Shown: positions 34,257 to 44,790 of the stretch, one piece after another
Layout of the letters: each line of letters opens with the position of its first letter
How positions within the stretch are numbered: the stretch's first letter is position 1
NCBI GenBank assembly: GCA_963743015.1
Contig: CAVUOD010000014.1
Location: forward strand, 186,001 to 250,000
Direction: 5' to 3'
Origin: CAVSRC01 sp963743015
Lineage (GTDB): Bacteria > Pseudomonadota > Alphaproteobacteria > Rhizobiales > Kaistiaceae
DNA: 64,000 bases
Notes under the pieces: model-generated
The model's database searches: none
The model's input: only the letters and a program-made list of their open reading frames with translations
Told to the model about the DNA's origin: nothing
Translations under genes and position numbers: made by a program

Positions 34257-35609
34257 ATGACCGCCAATCCAAAAATCAGCTTCATCGGCGCCGGCTCGAC
34301 GGTGTTCATGAAGAACATCATCGGCGACGTGCTGCAGCGCCCGGCGCTCGCCGCTGCGACCATCGCGCTGATGGATATCGACCGGCAGCGCTTGGACGAG
34401 TTGGCTCTGGTGGCGCGCAAGCTGGCGGCGACCCTCGACGTGCCGGCCAAGGTCGAGACCTATGTCGACCAGCGCCAGGCGCTCGACGGCGCCGATTTCG
34501 TCGTGGTCGCCTTCCAGATCGGCGGCTACCAGCCGGCTACGGTGACCGATTTCGAGATACCGAAGAAATACGGCCTGCGCGCCACCATCGCCGACACGCT
34601 GGGGGTGGGCGGCATCATGCGGGGCCTCAGGACCGTGCCGCATCTGTGGCAGCTTGCCGAGGACATGCTCGCCGTCTGCCCGGATGCCGTCATGCTGCAA
34701 TACGTCAACCCGATGGCGATCAACACCTGGGCGATCGCGGCGAAATATCCTCAGATCAGGCAGGTCGGCCTCTGTCATTCGGTGCAGGGCACGGCCGAGG
34801 AGCTGGCCAGGGACCTCGAAATACCGATCGAGCGCATCCGCTACCGCGCCGCCGGCATCAACCACATGGCCTTCTATCTCAGTTTCGACGAGGTGATGGC
34901 GGACGGCGGCACTCGCGATCTCTACCCCGACCTCATGCGTGCCTACGCGGAAGGCCGTGCTCCGAAGCCCGGCTTGAACCCGCGCTGCCCCAACAAGGTG
35001 CGCTACGAGATGATGACCCGCGTCGGCTATTTCGTCACCGAGAGCTCGGAGCACTTCGCCGAATACACGCCGTGGTTCATCAAGCGCGACCGGCCGGACC
35101 TGATCGAGAAGTTCGGCATTCCGCTCGACGAGTACCCGAAGCGCTGCATCGAACAGATCGACCAGTGGAAATCGCAGGCCGATGAATACCGCCAGGCCGA
35201 CAGGATCGAAGTCGTGCCCAGCCGCGAATACGCCTCGTCGATCGTGAACTCGGTGTGGACCGGCGAGCCGTCGGTGATCTACGGCAACGTGCGCAACAAA
35301 GGCTACATCACCTCGCTGCCCGAGGGCTGCGCCGTCGAGGTGCCCTGTCTGGTCGACGGCAACGGCATCCAGCCGACCCATGTCGGGGCCCTGCCGCCGC
35401 AACTCGCCGCCATGATGCGCACCAACATCAACGTGCAGGAGCTGACGGTGGCGGCGCTGATCGAGGAGAAGCGCGAGCACATCTATCACGCCGCGATGAT
35501 GGACCCGCACACGGCCGCCGAGCTCGATCTCGACCAGATCTGGAACCTCACCGACGACCTCATCGCCGCCCACGGCGAATGGCTGCCGGAATGGGCGCGG
35601 AGGGCGTAA
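34257..35609 (+). CDS. GH4-family glycosidase (alpha-galactosidase/alpha-glucosidase type)
   Basis: The 450-residue protein begins with an NAD-binding GAGS turn (ISFIGAGSTVF) and has the GH4 markers YVNPMAINTWAI, CHSVQGT (Cys173, His174; metal ligands) and AGINHMAFYL. GH4 enzymes cleave glycosides by an NAD+ and Mn2+-dependent redox-elimination mechanism in the cytosol. The CHSV and NPM pattern fits the MelA-like alpha-galactosidase branch more than the 6-phospho-glucosidase branch. No transporter is adjacent. It is monocistronic and is followed by a 590-bp gap with hairpins. Confidence 0.9.
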   Translation: MTANPKISFIGAGSTVFMKNIIGDVLQRPALAAATIALMDIDRQRLDELALVARKLAATLDVPAKVETYVDQRQALDGADFVVVAFQIGGYQPATVTDFEIPKKYGLRATIADTLGVGGIMRGLRTVPHLWQLAEDMLAVCPDAVMLQYVNPMAINTWAIAAKYPQIRQVGLCHSVQGTAEELARDLEIPIERIRYRAAGINHMAFYLSFDEVMADGGTRDLYPDLMRAYAEGRAPKPGLNPRCPNKVRYEMMTRVGYFVTESSEHFAEYTPWFIKRDRPDLIEKFGIPLDEYPKRCIEQIDQWKSQADEYRQADRIEVVPSREYASSIVNSVWTGEPSVIYGNVRNKGYITSLPEGCAVEVPCLVDGNGIQPTHVGALPPQLAAMMRTNINVQELTVAALIEEKREHIYHAAMMDPHTAAELDLDQIWNLTDDLIAAHGEWLPEWARRA

Positions 35610-35984
35610 ACGCCATCGCCCCGGCAGGGTGGCGAAGCTCCTCCTCGAGAGGGAAGGGCTTCGCCTCTTGAGAGCGCAGCGAACGAGCGGCGAAGTGAGG
35701 GGGCGCCTTGTGGCCGACCGGGGATGGCATGCGGACTTATTCCCCCTCTCCCAATCCGTGAGATGATGCGTGCATCCGCTCCCGAAAAGGGGTCCCGTGT
35801 CGACCGGAACTTCATGGGGGGAGCGGAGCGGTGCCCCCGCCCGGGAGAGGCTTCCGACCTCTCCCCCTCGGGGCGTTCCCGGCGGGATCGTCGGTCTTGC
35901 GACCGGCTGCCCCTCAGGGCTGAAGCCCCACCGTTCAATTCGGGGTAAAGAGCCTGCCGGGAGACGGGATAAAATCGCCGCGGC

Positions 35985-36004
35985 GGGCGCTCGGGCGAGC
36001 GCCC
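35985..36004. terminator. GC-rich hairpin in the intergenic stretch
   Basis: GGGCGCTC (35985-35992) and GAGCGCCC (35997-36004) form a perfect 8-bp stem with a GGGC loop, about 375 bp downstream of the glycosidase stop. Its function is unknown. Confidence 0.4.
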
Positions 36005-36049
36005 CAGTCTCGCGGAATAACCGCACGGCATTCGCCGGGCGCCCGCCAC

Positions 36050-36066
36050 CCCCTCGTCACGAGGGG
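36050..36066 (+). terminator. Hairpin with T-rich tail
   Basis: CCCCTCG (36050-36056) and CGAGGGG (36060-36066) form a 7-bp stem with a TCA loop, followed by TGCTCTTTG. This is a plausible intrinsic terminator on the plus strand. Confidence 0.5.
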
Positions 36067-36198
36067 TGCTCTTTGAAAGGTTCATGACCCGGTGCCAATG
36101 GCTCGCGGGAACGAGAGGTTGTCTCCCGGTCATGGTCGTTTGCCGTCGGTGCTATAGAATTTCACCGGAACCATAGGCCGGCGTGCGGCGTCCCGCCG

Positions 36199-37917
36199 AT
36201 GCGCCGCGCCTCCCGCAAGGTGTCTTCGCCGATGGCGGATGTCAGGAAGAAGAGCGTTCCCTCGCTCATGGCGATCAGCCGGCTGGGCGACGGCATCGTT
36301 GCGATTTCGGTGGGCGCCGTCGTCGATGCCGTCCCACTTGTCGCCGCGACGCTGACCTTCCTCGGCGGGCTGGTGCTCCTCATTTCCGGGACCGAGCCGG
36401 CGGTGCATGGTCGCCTGCTCGCCCTCAGGACGTTTCTGCCGCTGCCCTTCGCCGAGGCCTCGCACCTTCTGGCAAGCCTGGCCGGCCTCCTGCTTCTCAT
36501 CGTTGCGCGCGGTCTGCTCGCCCGCATGGCCATCGCCCGGACGGTGGCGATCGTTCTCATGGTGGCCGGCGCGGCCTTCTCGGTGCTCAAGGCACTGGAC
36601 TGGGAGGATGCCGCGACCATGCTGGTGATTGCGGCGATTCTGGCGGCTTCGGGCAGCGCCTTCTATCGCCGTGCCGAACGGCAATCCAACTGGTCGGCGC
36701 TGCGCCCCACCCCCGGCTGGCTGGCGCTGGTGGCGGTGATCGTCGCCGTCCTCGTCTTTCTCGGTCTCTACGCCTTCCAGAACGTGGCCTATCGCAGCGA
36801 TCTGTGGTGGGATTTCAGCTGGCGGGGCGATGCGTCGCGCTTCATGCGGACGACGCTCGTGGTGGCCGTTCTGGCCGGCGCCATCGCGCTCGACGCCCTG
36901 ATCAACCGCCCGCGGCGATCGAAGGCGGCTGCGCCGGGCGTTCCCGAGGTCGCCCGCAACCTCGTCGGTGGTTGCCGCTCGGCGCAGGCAAACATCGCGC
37001 TGCTCGGCGACAAGCAGTTCATGATGTCGGACCGAGGGGACGCCTTCATCATGTACGGCGTCGCCGGACGGAGCTGGATCACCATGGGCGATCCGGTCGG
37101 CGACCGCGAGGCCGGTCGCGACCTCATCTGGCGCTTCGCCGAGCGGGTCGATCGCGCCGGGGCGCGGCCCGTGTTCTACGCGGTCGAGGGAGAGTGGCTG
37201 TCGACCTATCTCGATCTCGGCCTCTCCATCCTCAAGGTCGGCGAGGTGGCGCGGGTCGACCTCAGCGATTTTTCGCTGTCCTCGCCGCACTGGGCCGAAC
37301 TCAGGCGTGCCGACCGGCGCGCGTCGAAGGAAGGCATCTCTTTCTCCGTCGTCGGCAAGGCCGAAGTCCCTGCCCTGCTGCCCGAGCTGAGGTCCGTCTC
37401 CGACGCCTGGCTGGCCAGCAAGGCCGGCCACGAGAAGGGATTCTCGCTGGGCTTCTTCGACGAGGCCTATCTCCGCCAATTCGATATCGCCGTGATGCGC
37501 AAGGACGATGTCGCCGTCGCCTTCGCCAATCTCTGGCGCGGCGCCGATCACTTCGAGATGTCGCCCGATCTCATGCGCTACCGGCCGGACGTTTCGAAGG
37601 TGATGATGGATGCCCTGTTCGCGCGGCTGATGGCCCAGGCGGCGGCGGAAGGCTATCGCTGGTTCAACCTCGGAGCGACGCCGCTGGCCGGGCTTTCCAG
37701 CCACCCGCTGGCCTCCACCTGGAACCGCTTCGGCACGTTCATCTACCGCTATGCGGAAGGCGTCTACAATTTCGAGGGGCTGCGCGCCTACAAGCAGAAA
37801 TTCGCGCCGACATGGACGCCGCAATATCTCGCCTGCCCGGGCGGCTTCGGAACACTGCCGGTGCTTTTCGACCTCGCCGCGCTGATGTCCGGCGGGCCAT
37901 TGCGCATCCTCAGCTAG
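36199..37917 (+). CDS. MprF-like phosphatidylglycerol lysyltransferase-family protein with short membrane part
   Basis: The protein has 572 residues. The N-terminal half (about 30-240) has around six hydrophobic helices. The C-terminal cytosolic domain (about 255-572) is of the DUF2156/GNAT-like MprF type: GDKQFMMSDRGDAFIMYGVAGRSWITMGDPVG, FEMSPDLMRYRPDVSKVMMDALFARLM, YRWFNLGATPLAGL, FGTFIYRYAEGVYNFEGLRAYKQKFAPTW. MprF transfers an aminoacyl group from tRNA to phosphatidylglycerol and flips the product. Here the flippase part is shorter than the ~14-helix full-length form. An ATG at 36232 is an alternative start. It converges with the transglutaminase cluster, sharing 4 nt at the stop codons. 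Confidence 0.88.
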   Translation: MRRASRKVSSPMADVRKKSVPSLMAISRLGDGIVAISVGAVVDAVPLVAATLTFLGGLVLLISGTEPAVHGRLLALRTFLPLPFAEASHLLASLAGLLLLIVARGLLARMAIARTVAIVLMVAGAAFSVLKALDWEDAATMLVIAAILAASGSAFYRRAERQSNWSALRPTPGWLALVAVIVAVLVFLGLYAFQNVAYRSDLWWDFSWRGDASRFMRTTLVVAVLAGAIALDALINRPRRSKAAAPGVPEVARNLVGGCRSAQANIALLGDKQFMMSDRGDAFIMYGVAGRSWITMGDPVGDREAGRDLIWRFAERVDRAGARPVFYAVEGEWLSTYLDLGLSILKVGEVARVDLSDFSLSSPHWAELRRADRRASKEGISFSVVGKAEVPALLPELRSVSDAWLASKAGHEKGFSLGFFDEAYLRQFDIAVMRKDDVAVAFANLWRGADHFEMSPDLMRYRPDVSKVMMDALFARLMAQAAAEGYRWFNLGATPLAGLSSHPLASTWNRFGTFIYRYAEGVYNFEGLRAYKQKFAPTWTPQYLACPGGFGTLPVLFDLAALMSGGPLRILS

Positions 37918-38801
37918 GGTGCGGGATCGACCGGCACGACATCGACCTTCTGGCTGGTCTTCTGTGTGCCGGAGGTTCTCAGGATTCCGGCGATCGGCGA
38001 AACGTCCTGATAGTCGCGGCCGACCGCCGCAACGATGTGGCTTTCGCCGGCGAAGGTGCGATTGGTCGGGTCGTAGCCGACCCAGCCGGCCTCGTGGCCG
38101 CACCAGGCACGCACCCAGGCATGCATGGCGTCGGCGCCCTCCAGACGCTCGCTGCCCGGCGGCGGGATGGTGCGCAGGAAGCCGCTGACATAGGCGGCGG
38201 GAATGCCGATGCCGCGCAGGCCGGCGATCATCACGTGGGTGAAATCCTGGCAGACGCCGCGCTTCAGCTCGAAGACCCGGCGCGGCGAGGTCTCCACCTC
38301 GGTCGACTTCTTGTCGTAGCCGAACTCGCTGTGGATGCGCTCGCCGAAGTCCCTGACGATCTCCTGCACGGTCGAGGCGCGGGCGAGGCTCTCGCGCGCA
38401 TAGGCGGCAATCTCGTCATCGAGGGGCACGCGCGGACTGCCGCTGACGAAGTGGTGCGGCGATTCGGGCGCGAGCGAACGGACGCCGGCAAGCTCGGGCC
38501 CGAGCCTGGAAAGGTCGGGCGAGACATCGAACATCGGCGGCATGGCATCGACGCGGACGCGGGCGCTCATCCCCACCTTCAGCTTGGCGTGGCTCTTGCG
38601 GTAGCAGATCGAGACGAACGAATTGCCGAAGAAATCGTGGCCGTCGCTGCGCTCGAACGGTTCGGGATCGAACAGGATCGACGAGGCGACGACCCGCTGG
38701 CCGCCGGTCGACGCCGCCGGCGCGACGCGCACAAGATGGCGGCCGCCGACGACCGGCGGTTCGTATTCGTATTCGAGCTGCAAACGGATGTCGTAGTTCA
38801 T
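37914..38801 (-). CDS. Transglutaminase-like cysteine-protease-fold protein
   Basis: The 295-residue protein has an N-terminal beta domain (about 1-120, MNYDIRLQLEYEYEPPVVGGRHLVRV) and a transglutaminase core with the triad region KRGVCQDFTHVMIAGLRGIG (Cys), ADAMHAWVRAW (His) and WVGYDPTNR (Asp). It is the third gene of a minus-strand operon after the alpha-E/ATP-grasp gene (12 bp gap). Such trios are common in proteobacteria; prediction papers propose a peptide-tagging or amide-bond role, which is unproven. No signal peptide is seen. Confidence 0.93.
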   Translation of the reverse strand: MNYDIRLQLEYEYEPPVVGGRHLVRVAPAASTGGQRVVASSILFDPEPFERSDGHDFFGNSFVSICYRKSHAKLKVGMSARVRVDAMPPMFDVSPDLSRLGPELAGVRSLAPESPHHFVSGSPRVPLDDEIAAYARESLARASTVQEIVRDFGERIHSEFGYDKKSTEVETSPRRVFELKRGVCQDFTHVMIAGLRGIGIPAAYVSGFLRTIPPPGSERLEGADAMHAWVRAWCGHEAGWVGYDPTNRTFAGESHIVAAVGRDYQDVSPIAGILRTSGTQKTSQKVDVVPVDPAP

Positions 38802-38813
38802 GGCCAGCGGCGC

Positions 38814-41228
38814 TCAGCGGAAATAGGTTGCGTCGATCATGTCGGAAAGCGCGGCGAGCGCAGCGGCCAGCGTGTTGAGGCGCTCCGGCGAGAGGTCCCC
38901 GGGTTCGCTGATCTGCAGCTCGGTGTAGAGGCGCAGCGTTTCGCGCATGATGGGATGCATGTGCCCGGCCTTCTCTCCGCCGGTGAGCAGCGCGACCTGC
39001 GTCCTGACCTCGGCGAGCTGGTAGCGGATCGCGCGCGGATTGAACTCGTCGAGCGCAAGCAGCTCGATAGCTGCCAGACGGCCCGAATTGAGCTTGTAGC
39101 GGCGCCGATGGATCATCACGCTGTCGCCGACCTCGATCAGCAGGTCGAGCAGCTCGGCGGCCGCATCGGGAGCGGCAAGCAGCGCCATCAGGCGGCACAT
39201 CTCGATGGCCCGTTCGAGCCGGCGGCCGATCTCGAGGAAGCGCCAACCGATGGCGTGGTACATGTTCTCGTGCACCAGGCCGGCGAAACCCGCCAGCTTG
39301 CGCAGCAGCACCGTCATCGCCCGCGATGCGTCTTCGCCGGAGACGACGCGGGTGCGGAAGCGGTGGGCGGTCTTGGCAAGATCCATCAACGCCAGCCAGC
39401 CATCGGGCGAAAAGCGGTCGCGGATGCGCTCGGCGCTGGCGGCGGCGGCATCGACGCTGGCCAGCAGTGCATCCGGAATCGGCTGGTGCACATCGATGCC
39501 GATCTCGCCGAGGCTGGCGTCGATCAACGGCGGCACGGGGCCGGCCGTCTCCGGGGACGCTTCGGCGAAGCGCCCGTGATAGGCACGCAAGGTCCGCACC
39601 GTGCCCTCGGCCCGCTCGATGTAGCGGCCGAGCCAGAAGAGATTGTCGGCGGCGCGGCTGGGCAGGATCGCCGTCAGCTTGGCGTCGACCGCTCCGTCCT
39701 GCTGGGCCGGCAGCAGCGTGACGCGCTCGACCGGTGCATTGCCCAGCACCCAGACGTCGGCGGCGCGGCCGCCCTGGCGCATCGCGATCGCCGCCGTATC
39801 GGACGATGCGCCGACGCGGGCGAAGCCACCGGGCATCACCGTCCAGCCGGAGGGCGTACGCATGGCGAAGGCGCGCAGCGTCACCGGTCGCGGCTCGAGC
39901 CTGCCCTCGGCGTAATGGGGCATGGTCGACAGGGTGACCGATTCCTGCGCGACGAACGCGCCGCCGGAGGCGGCGAGCCGGTCGGCCAGCGCCGAGCGCT
40001 CCGCGGCGCTCAGCGACGCACCGAGCACCGTGCCCTCGCTGTCGTTCACCGGTGGCAAGGTGGCCAGCGCCTGACCGATCATCATGCGGTCGAGATTGGC
40101 AAGGACATGGGCGCGCTCGGCCTGCTGACCGCACCACCATGTGGCAATGTGCGGCAGCTTCAGGTCCTCGCCGTCGAGATGGCGGCAGATGCCGGGCAGG
40201 AAGGCGAGCAGCGCGCGGGTTTCCAGAATGCCCGATCCGATGGCGTTGACGATCGTTGCGCCGCCGTGGCGGACGGCATTCACCAGGCCCGGTGTGCCGA
40301 TGCGCGAATCGTGCTTGAGCTCGAGCGGGTCCATGAAGGAGGCATCGAGGCGGCGCCAGAGCACGCTGAGCGGCCTCGGGCCGTCGACGGTGCGCACCAT
40401 GACCTTGCCGTCGGTGACGGTGAGGTCCTCGCCTTCGAGCAGGAGAAGGCCGAGATAGCGGGCGATATAGGCGTGCTCGAAATAGGTCTCGGTGTGCTGG
40501 CCGGGCGTGAGGATGGCGACGCCTTCCGGCGTGCTGGCGAGATCGAACAGCGCATCGCGCAGGTCACGGAAGAAGCCGGCAAGCCGGTGAACGTTCATGG
40601 CGCTCAGCATGTCGGAGAGCGCGCGTGTGGTGGCAACCCGGTTTTCAAGCGCGAAGCCGGCGCCCGACGGCGCCTGCGTGCGGTCGCCGAGCACCCACCA
40701 GCGGCCGTCGGGTCCACGGCCGAGATCGAAGGCGACGAAGTGCAGGAAGCCGCGCTTCGGCGGCACGATGCCGACCATCGGCCTGAGATATTCGGGGCTG
40801 GCGGCAATGAGTTCGGGCGGGATCAGTCCCGCGGCGACCAGCCGGTTGTCGCCGTAGATGTCGGCCAGCACCCGCTCGAGAAGCGCAGCGCGCTGCGCAA
40901 GGCCGGCGGCGATGCCCTGCCATTCCGATTCCGCAATCAGCAGGGGCACGTGGGCGAGCGGCCACGACCGCTCGTTCGAACCGCCGGCGCCGTAAACGCG
41001 GTAATAGACGCCGGCATCATGCAGATAGCGGTCGGCGCGGGCGAAGCGTGCGTCGACCACCGTCCGGCCGAGCCGGTCGAGGCGGTCGATCAGCGGCCGC
41101 CAGGCCGGCCTGATTGCGCCGGCATCGTCGACCATCTCGTCGATGGTGCCGGGGCGGGCGGAATAGAATGCGGCGAGCCCGCCGGAGCGGGCGGTCTGGT
41201 TCGCGGCAAGGCTGGCTTCGGATTCCAT
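38814..41228 (-). CDS. Circularly permuted ATP-grasp / alpha-E domain fusion protein
   Basis: The 804-residue protein combines an N-terminal circularly permuted ATP-grasp module (about 1-480; YRPMVGIVPPKRGFLHFVAFDLGRGPDGRWWVLGDRTQAPSGAGFALENR and LTPGQHTETYFEHAYIARYLGLLLLEGEDL) with a C-terminal all-helical alpha-E domain (about 490-804; ILPSRAADNLFWLGRYIERAEGTVRTLRAY). In many genomes these are two genes; here they are fused. The ATP-grasp suggests ATP-dependent amide or thioester formation on an unknown, possibly peptide, substrate. It sits between the two transglutaminase genes, 3 nt after the DUF2126 gene. Confidence 0.92.
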   Translation of the reverse strand: MESEASLAANQTARSGGLAAFYSARPGTIDEMVDDAGAIRPAWRPLIDRLDRLGRTVVDARFARADRYLHDAGVYYRVYGAGGSNERSWPLAHVPLLIAESEWQGIAAGLAQRAALLERVLADIYGDNRLVAAGLIPPELIAASPEYLRPMVGIVPPKRGFLHFVAFDLGRGPDGRWWVLGDRTQAPSGAGFALENRVATTRALSDMLSAMNVHRLAGFFRDLRDALFDLASTPEGVAILTPGQHTETYFEHAYIARYLGLLLLEGEDLTVTDGKVMVRTVDGPRPLSVLWRRLDASFMDPLELKHDSRIGTPGLVNAVRHGGATIVNAIGSGILETRALLAFLPGICRHLDGEDLKLPHIATWWCGQQAERAHVLANLDRMMIGQALATLPPVNDSEGTVLGASLSAAERSALADRLAASGGAFVAQESVTLSTMPHYAEGRLEPRPVTLRAFAMRTPSGWTVMPGGFARVGASSDTAAIAMRQGGRAADVWVLGNAPVERVTLLPAQQDGAVDAKLTAILPSRAADNLFWLGRYIERAEGTVRTLRAYHGRFAEASPETAGPVPPLIDASLGEIGIDVHQPIPDALLASVDAAAASAERIRDRFSPDGWLALMDLAKTAHRFRTRVVSGEDASRAMTVLLRKLAGFAGLVHENMYHAIGWRFLEIGRRLERAIEMCRLMALLAAPDAAAELLDLLIEVGDSVMIHRRRYKLNSGRLAAIELLALDEFNPRAIRYQLAEVRTQVALLTGGEKAGHMHPIMRETLRLYTELQISEPGDLSPERLNTLAAALAALSDMIDATYFR

Positions 41229-41231
41229 CCG

Positions 41232-44200
41232 TCAGACCCCGGCCGGACGTCTGAGGTCCAGGGTCAGCGGAAAGGCCATGCTGCGCTCTTCCGGCGGCGC
41301 AGAAAAGTCGCCGGCGGTATGGCCGCGCGGCTCGACGCGCGCCAGCCGGCGCGCCTCGGCCTCATTGGCGTTGACCGGGAAGGTCTCGTAATTGCGCCCG
41401 CCGGGATGGGCGACGTGATAGACGCAGCCGCCGATGGCGCGGCCGGTCCAGCTGTCATAGATGTCGAAGACCAGCGGGGCATCGACGGGGATCATCGGGT
41501 GCAGGCCGGAGCGCGGCTGCCAGGCCTTGAAGCGCACGCCGGCAACGCAGGTGCCCGCCTTGTCGGTGCGCGTCATCGGCACGGTACGCCCGTTCACGAC
41601 AATCTTGTGGCGTTCCGGTTCCAGCCCTTCGGTCTGCACCTGCAGGCGCTCGACCGAGGAATCGACATAGCGCACCGTGCCGCCGATCGATCCCTGCTCG
41701 CCCATGACGTGCCAGGGTTCCAGCGCCATTCTCAGCTCCAGCCGCACGCCGCCGTAATCGACCTCGCCGCAGAAGGGGAAACGGAACTCCTTCTGCGCCT
41801 CGAACCATTCCGGCCGCATGGCAAAGCCCGCCGCCTTCAGGTCTTCGAGCACGTCGAGGAAATCCTGCCAGACGTACCAGGGGAGCATGAAGCGGTCGTG
41901 CAGCTCCGTGCCCCAGCGCACGAAGCCGCCGGAGAGCGGCTGTCTCCACAGGCGCGCGATGATCGCCCGGATGAGAAGCTGCTGCGCCAGGCTCATGCGC
42001 GGGCTCGGCGGCATCTCGAAGCCGCGGAACTCGATCAGCCCCAGTCGGCCGGAGGCGGTATCGGGCGAATAGAGCTTGTCGATGCAGATCTCGGAGCGGT
42101 GGGTATTGCCGGTCACGTCGACCAGCAGGTTGCGGAACAGCCGATCGACCAGCCAGGGCCGCGGCGGCCTGCCGATGCCGGGCAGCGGCACCTGGGCCAA
42201 CGCGATCTCCAACTCGTAGAGGGAATCGTGACGCGCCTCGTCGATGCGCGGCGCCTGGCTCGTCGGCCCGATGAACAGGCCGGAGAAGAGATAGGAGAGC
42301 GCGGGGTGGCGCTGCCAATAGAGGACAAGGCTCTTCAGCAGGTCCGGACGGCGCAGGAACGGGCTGTCGGCCGGCACATCGCCGCCGACCACGACATGAT
42401 TGCCGCCGCCGGTGCCGCAATGGCGCCCGTCGATCATGAACTTGTCGGCACCGAGGCGCGTCTGCCGCGCTTCCTCGTAGATGGCCGTGGTGATCTCGAC
42501 CGACTCGCGCCAGCTCCGCGCCGGATGGACGTTGACCTCGATGACGCCGGGATCGGGTGCGACGCGGATGACGTTGATGCGCGGGTCGCTCGGCGGCGAA
42601 TAACCCTCGATCTGCACCGGCACGCCGATGCGGCGTGCGGACTGTTCGACCGCCTCGACAAGATCGAGGTAATCCTCGACGGTCTCGACCGGCGGCATGA
42701 AGACGCAGAGCCGGCCGTTGCGCACCTCCACGGCAAATGCCGTGCGTATGGTGCCGTCAATGGAGCCCAGTTGCTGTTCGATGCGGTCCTGGCGCGCGGT
42801 GTCGTCGGCGCTGAGCGAAGCGGCGGCCTGCTCGCGTTCGTCGGCCTCCTCCATCATCTCCTCGCGCACGCCGTCGTGGAAGGCCGGCTGGCCGGGATCC
42901 GGCAGTTGGCCGCGCGGTATCGACGGGTCGAGCGGCACGATTTGCGGCATGTCGCCGGGAGGAACGTGGGGCAGCGAGCCCAGCGGCAGGCGATAGCCCA
43001 CCGGCGAGTCGCCGGGCACCAGGAACAGCTTGCCACGACGCGTACGCCATTTCTCCGACCGCCAGCGCGGTCCGCTCGCTTGTGACTGCCAGCGCTGGAT
43101 CGGCAGAACGTAGCCGGTCGGGCTGGTCAGGCCACGCTCGAAGACGCGCGCCATGCGGGCCCGTTCCTCCGGGTCTTCGAGCTTCGAATTCGACGGGTCG
43201 ACGTTGTCGGGAAGCTTGCCTTCCTTGAGCAGCCATTCGCCGGGGTCTTCATAGACGGCGGCGACGGCGTCGGTTTCCACGCCGAGCACGTCGGCGATCG
43301 TCGTCGTCAGCTTCTCCGCGTCGCCCGTGGCGGCGCCGGCATCGGCCGTCTCGGAAGCCAGCAGCCCGGGCGTCGACCAGAGTGGCCTGCCGTCCTTGCG
43401 CCAGTAGAGCGAGAAGGTCCAGCGTGGCAGCGTTTCTCCCGGGTACCATTTGCCCTGGCCGTGGTGCAGCAGCCCGCCCGGCGCGAAGCGCGCCTGCAGC
43501 CGGCGGATCAGCGTCTCGGCCCGCTCGCGCTTGGTGGGACCGACTGCGGCCGTGTTCCATTCCGCCGAACTCATAGTCGTCGATGGAGACGAAGGTGGGT
43601 TCGCCGCCCATGGTGAGACGGACGTCCTGTTCCTTGAGAACGCGATCCACCTCGTCGCCGAGCCGATCGAGCGCCGCCCACGATTCGTCGGAGAAGGGTT
43701 TGGTGATGCGCGGATGCTCGGCAATGCGCGTGACGCGCATGTCGAAATTGAAATCGACATTGGCGAAGCTGGCCATGCCGGAGATGGGCGCGGCGTTGCG
43801 ATAATGCGGCGTCGCGGCAAGCGGGACGTGGCTTTCGCCGGTCAACAGGCCGGAGGTCGGATCGAGACCGATCCAGCCGGCGCCGGGCAGATAGACCTCG
43901 CACCAGGCGTGCAGATCGGTGAAATCGTGGTCGGTGCCGGGAGGGCCATCGAGCGAGACGAGGTCGGGCTTGAGCTGGATCAGGTAGCCGGAGACGAAGC
44001 GCGCCGCGAGACCCAGATGGCGAAAGATCTGGACGAGGAGCCAGCCGGTGTCGCGGCACGAGCCCTTGGCCGCGACCAGCGTCTCGTCCGGCGCCTGGAC
44101 GCCGGGCTCCATGCGGATGATGTAGCCGATCTCGCGCTGCAGGCGGGCGTTGAGGGCGACGATGAAATCGACGGTGTTGACCCGCGAACGGTCGATCGAT

Positions 44201-44595
44201 GCGAGGAATTCGGTCAGCCGCGGGCCGGCCGGCTCGCACTTCAGATAGATCGACAGGTCGTCGCGAATGTCCTCGGGGTAATCGAACGGCCAGTGTTCCG
44301 CCTCCGGCTCGACGAAGAAGTCGAACGGATTGTAGACCGTCATGTCGGCAATCAGATCGACCTCGATCTTCAGCTCGGTGACCGGCTCGGGGAAGACGAA
44401 GCGGGCCAGGTGATTGCCGTAGGGGTCCTGCTGCAGGTTCACGAAATGGCCGGCGGGGCTGACCTTCAGCGAATGGCTGAGCACGCGGGTACGCGAATGC
44501 GGCGCCGGCTGCAGACGGATCGTCTGCGGCCCCAGCGTCACGGGGCGATCGTACCGGTAGTGGGTCAGATGATAGATGGCGGCTTGGATTGACAT
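41232..44595 (-). CDS. Transglutaminase-DUF2126 protein, frameshifted
   Basis: Two frames join into about 1120 residues. The N-terminal part (from 44595) is a transglutaminase-like protein: beta domain, then KGSCRDTGWLLVQIFRHLG (Cys), DLHAWCEVYLPGAGWIGLDPTSG (His, Asp), ending GGEPTFVSIDDYE. After one surplus base near 43569 the frame continues SAEWNTAAVGPTKRERAETLIRRLQ into DUF2126 (GQGKWYPGETLPRW; DGRHCGTGGGNHVVVGG; CIDKLYSPDTASGRLGLIEFRGFEMPP; HPGGRNYETFPVNANEAEARR). This fusion is the standard first gene of the transglutaminase/ATP-grasp/alpha-E cluster. The break looks like an indel error because both halves are fully conserved. Confidence 0.88.
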
Positions 44596-44790
44596 GCGGC
44601 TCGTCTGGTTGGCGATCCGGCGGGCGGGAGGGGCGCGCCGGTGGCCCCAAGTCTAGTGGCAGCACGAGGCGTGCCAAGCCACAAAAAGCCAAGCGAATCC
44701 GCCCTTCCCGGTTACCGCGCGGGATGGCGGCGGCTGGCGGCGGCCGGCGCCGGCGCGCCGGCAGCCGCGAGCGAGCAAGGCACCGGTGCG

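Larger units (their letters stand above)
35610..36198 (+). other. 590-bp intergenic stretch with hairpins
   Basis: No gene family was recognised in any frame; short frames here are Arg/Pro/Ser-rich. Two clear stem-loops lie at 35985-36004 and 36050-36066, and C/G homopolymer-rich patches (CCCCCTCTCCC, GGGGGGAG) occur around 35745-35880. It may include a degraded gene or a short dispersed intergenic repeat, which a genome-wide comparison would show. Confidence 0.45.

Noticed and set aside
36183..43085. Plus-strand open frame of 2300 codons opposite the transglutaminase/ATP-grasp cluster
   Set aside because: It is the antisense shadow of conserved minus-strand genes. The translation is Arg/Asp/Gly/His-rich with no domain, as expected in GC-rich DNA.
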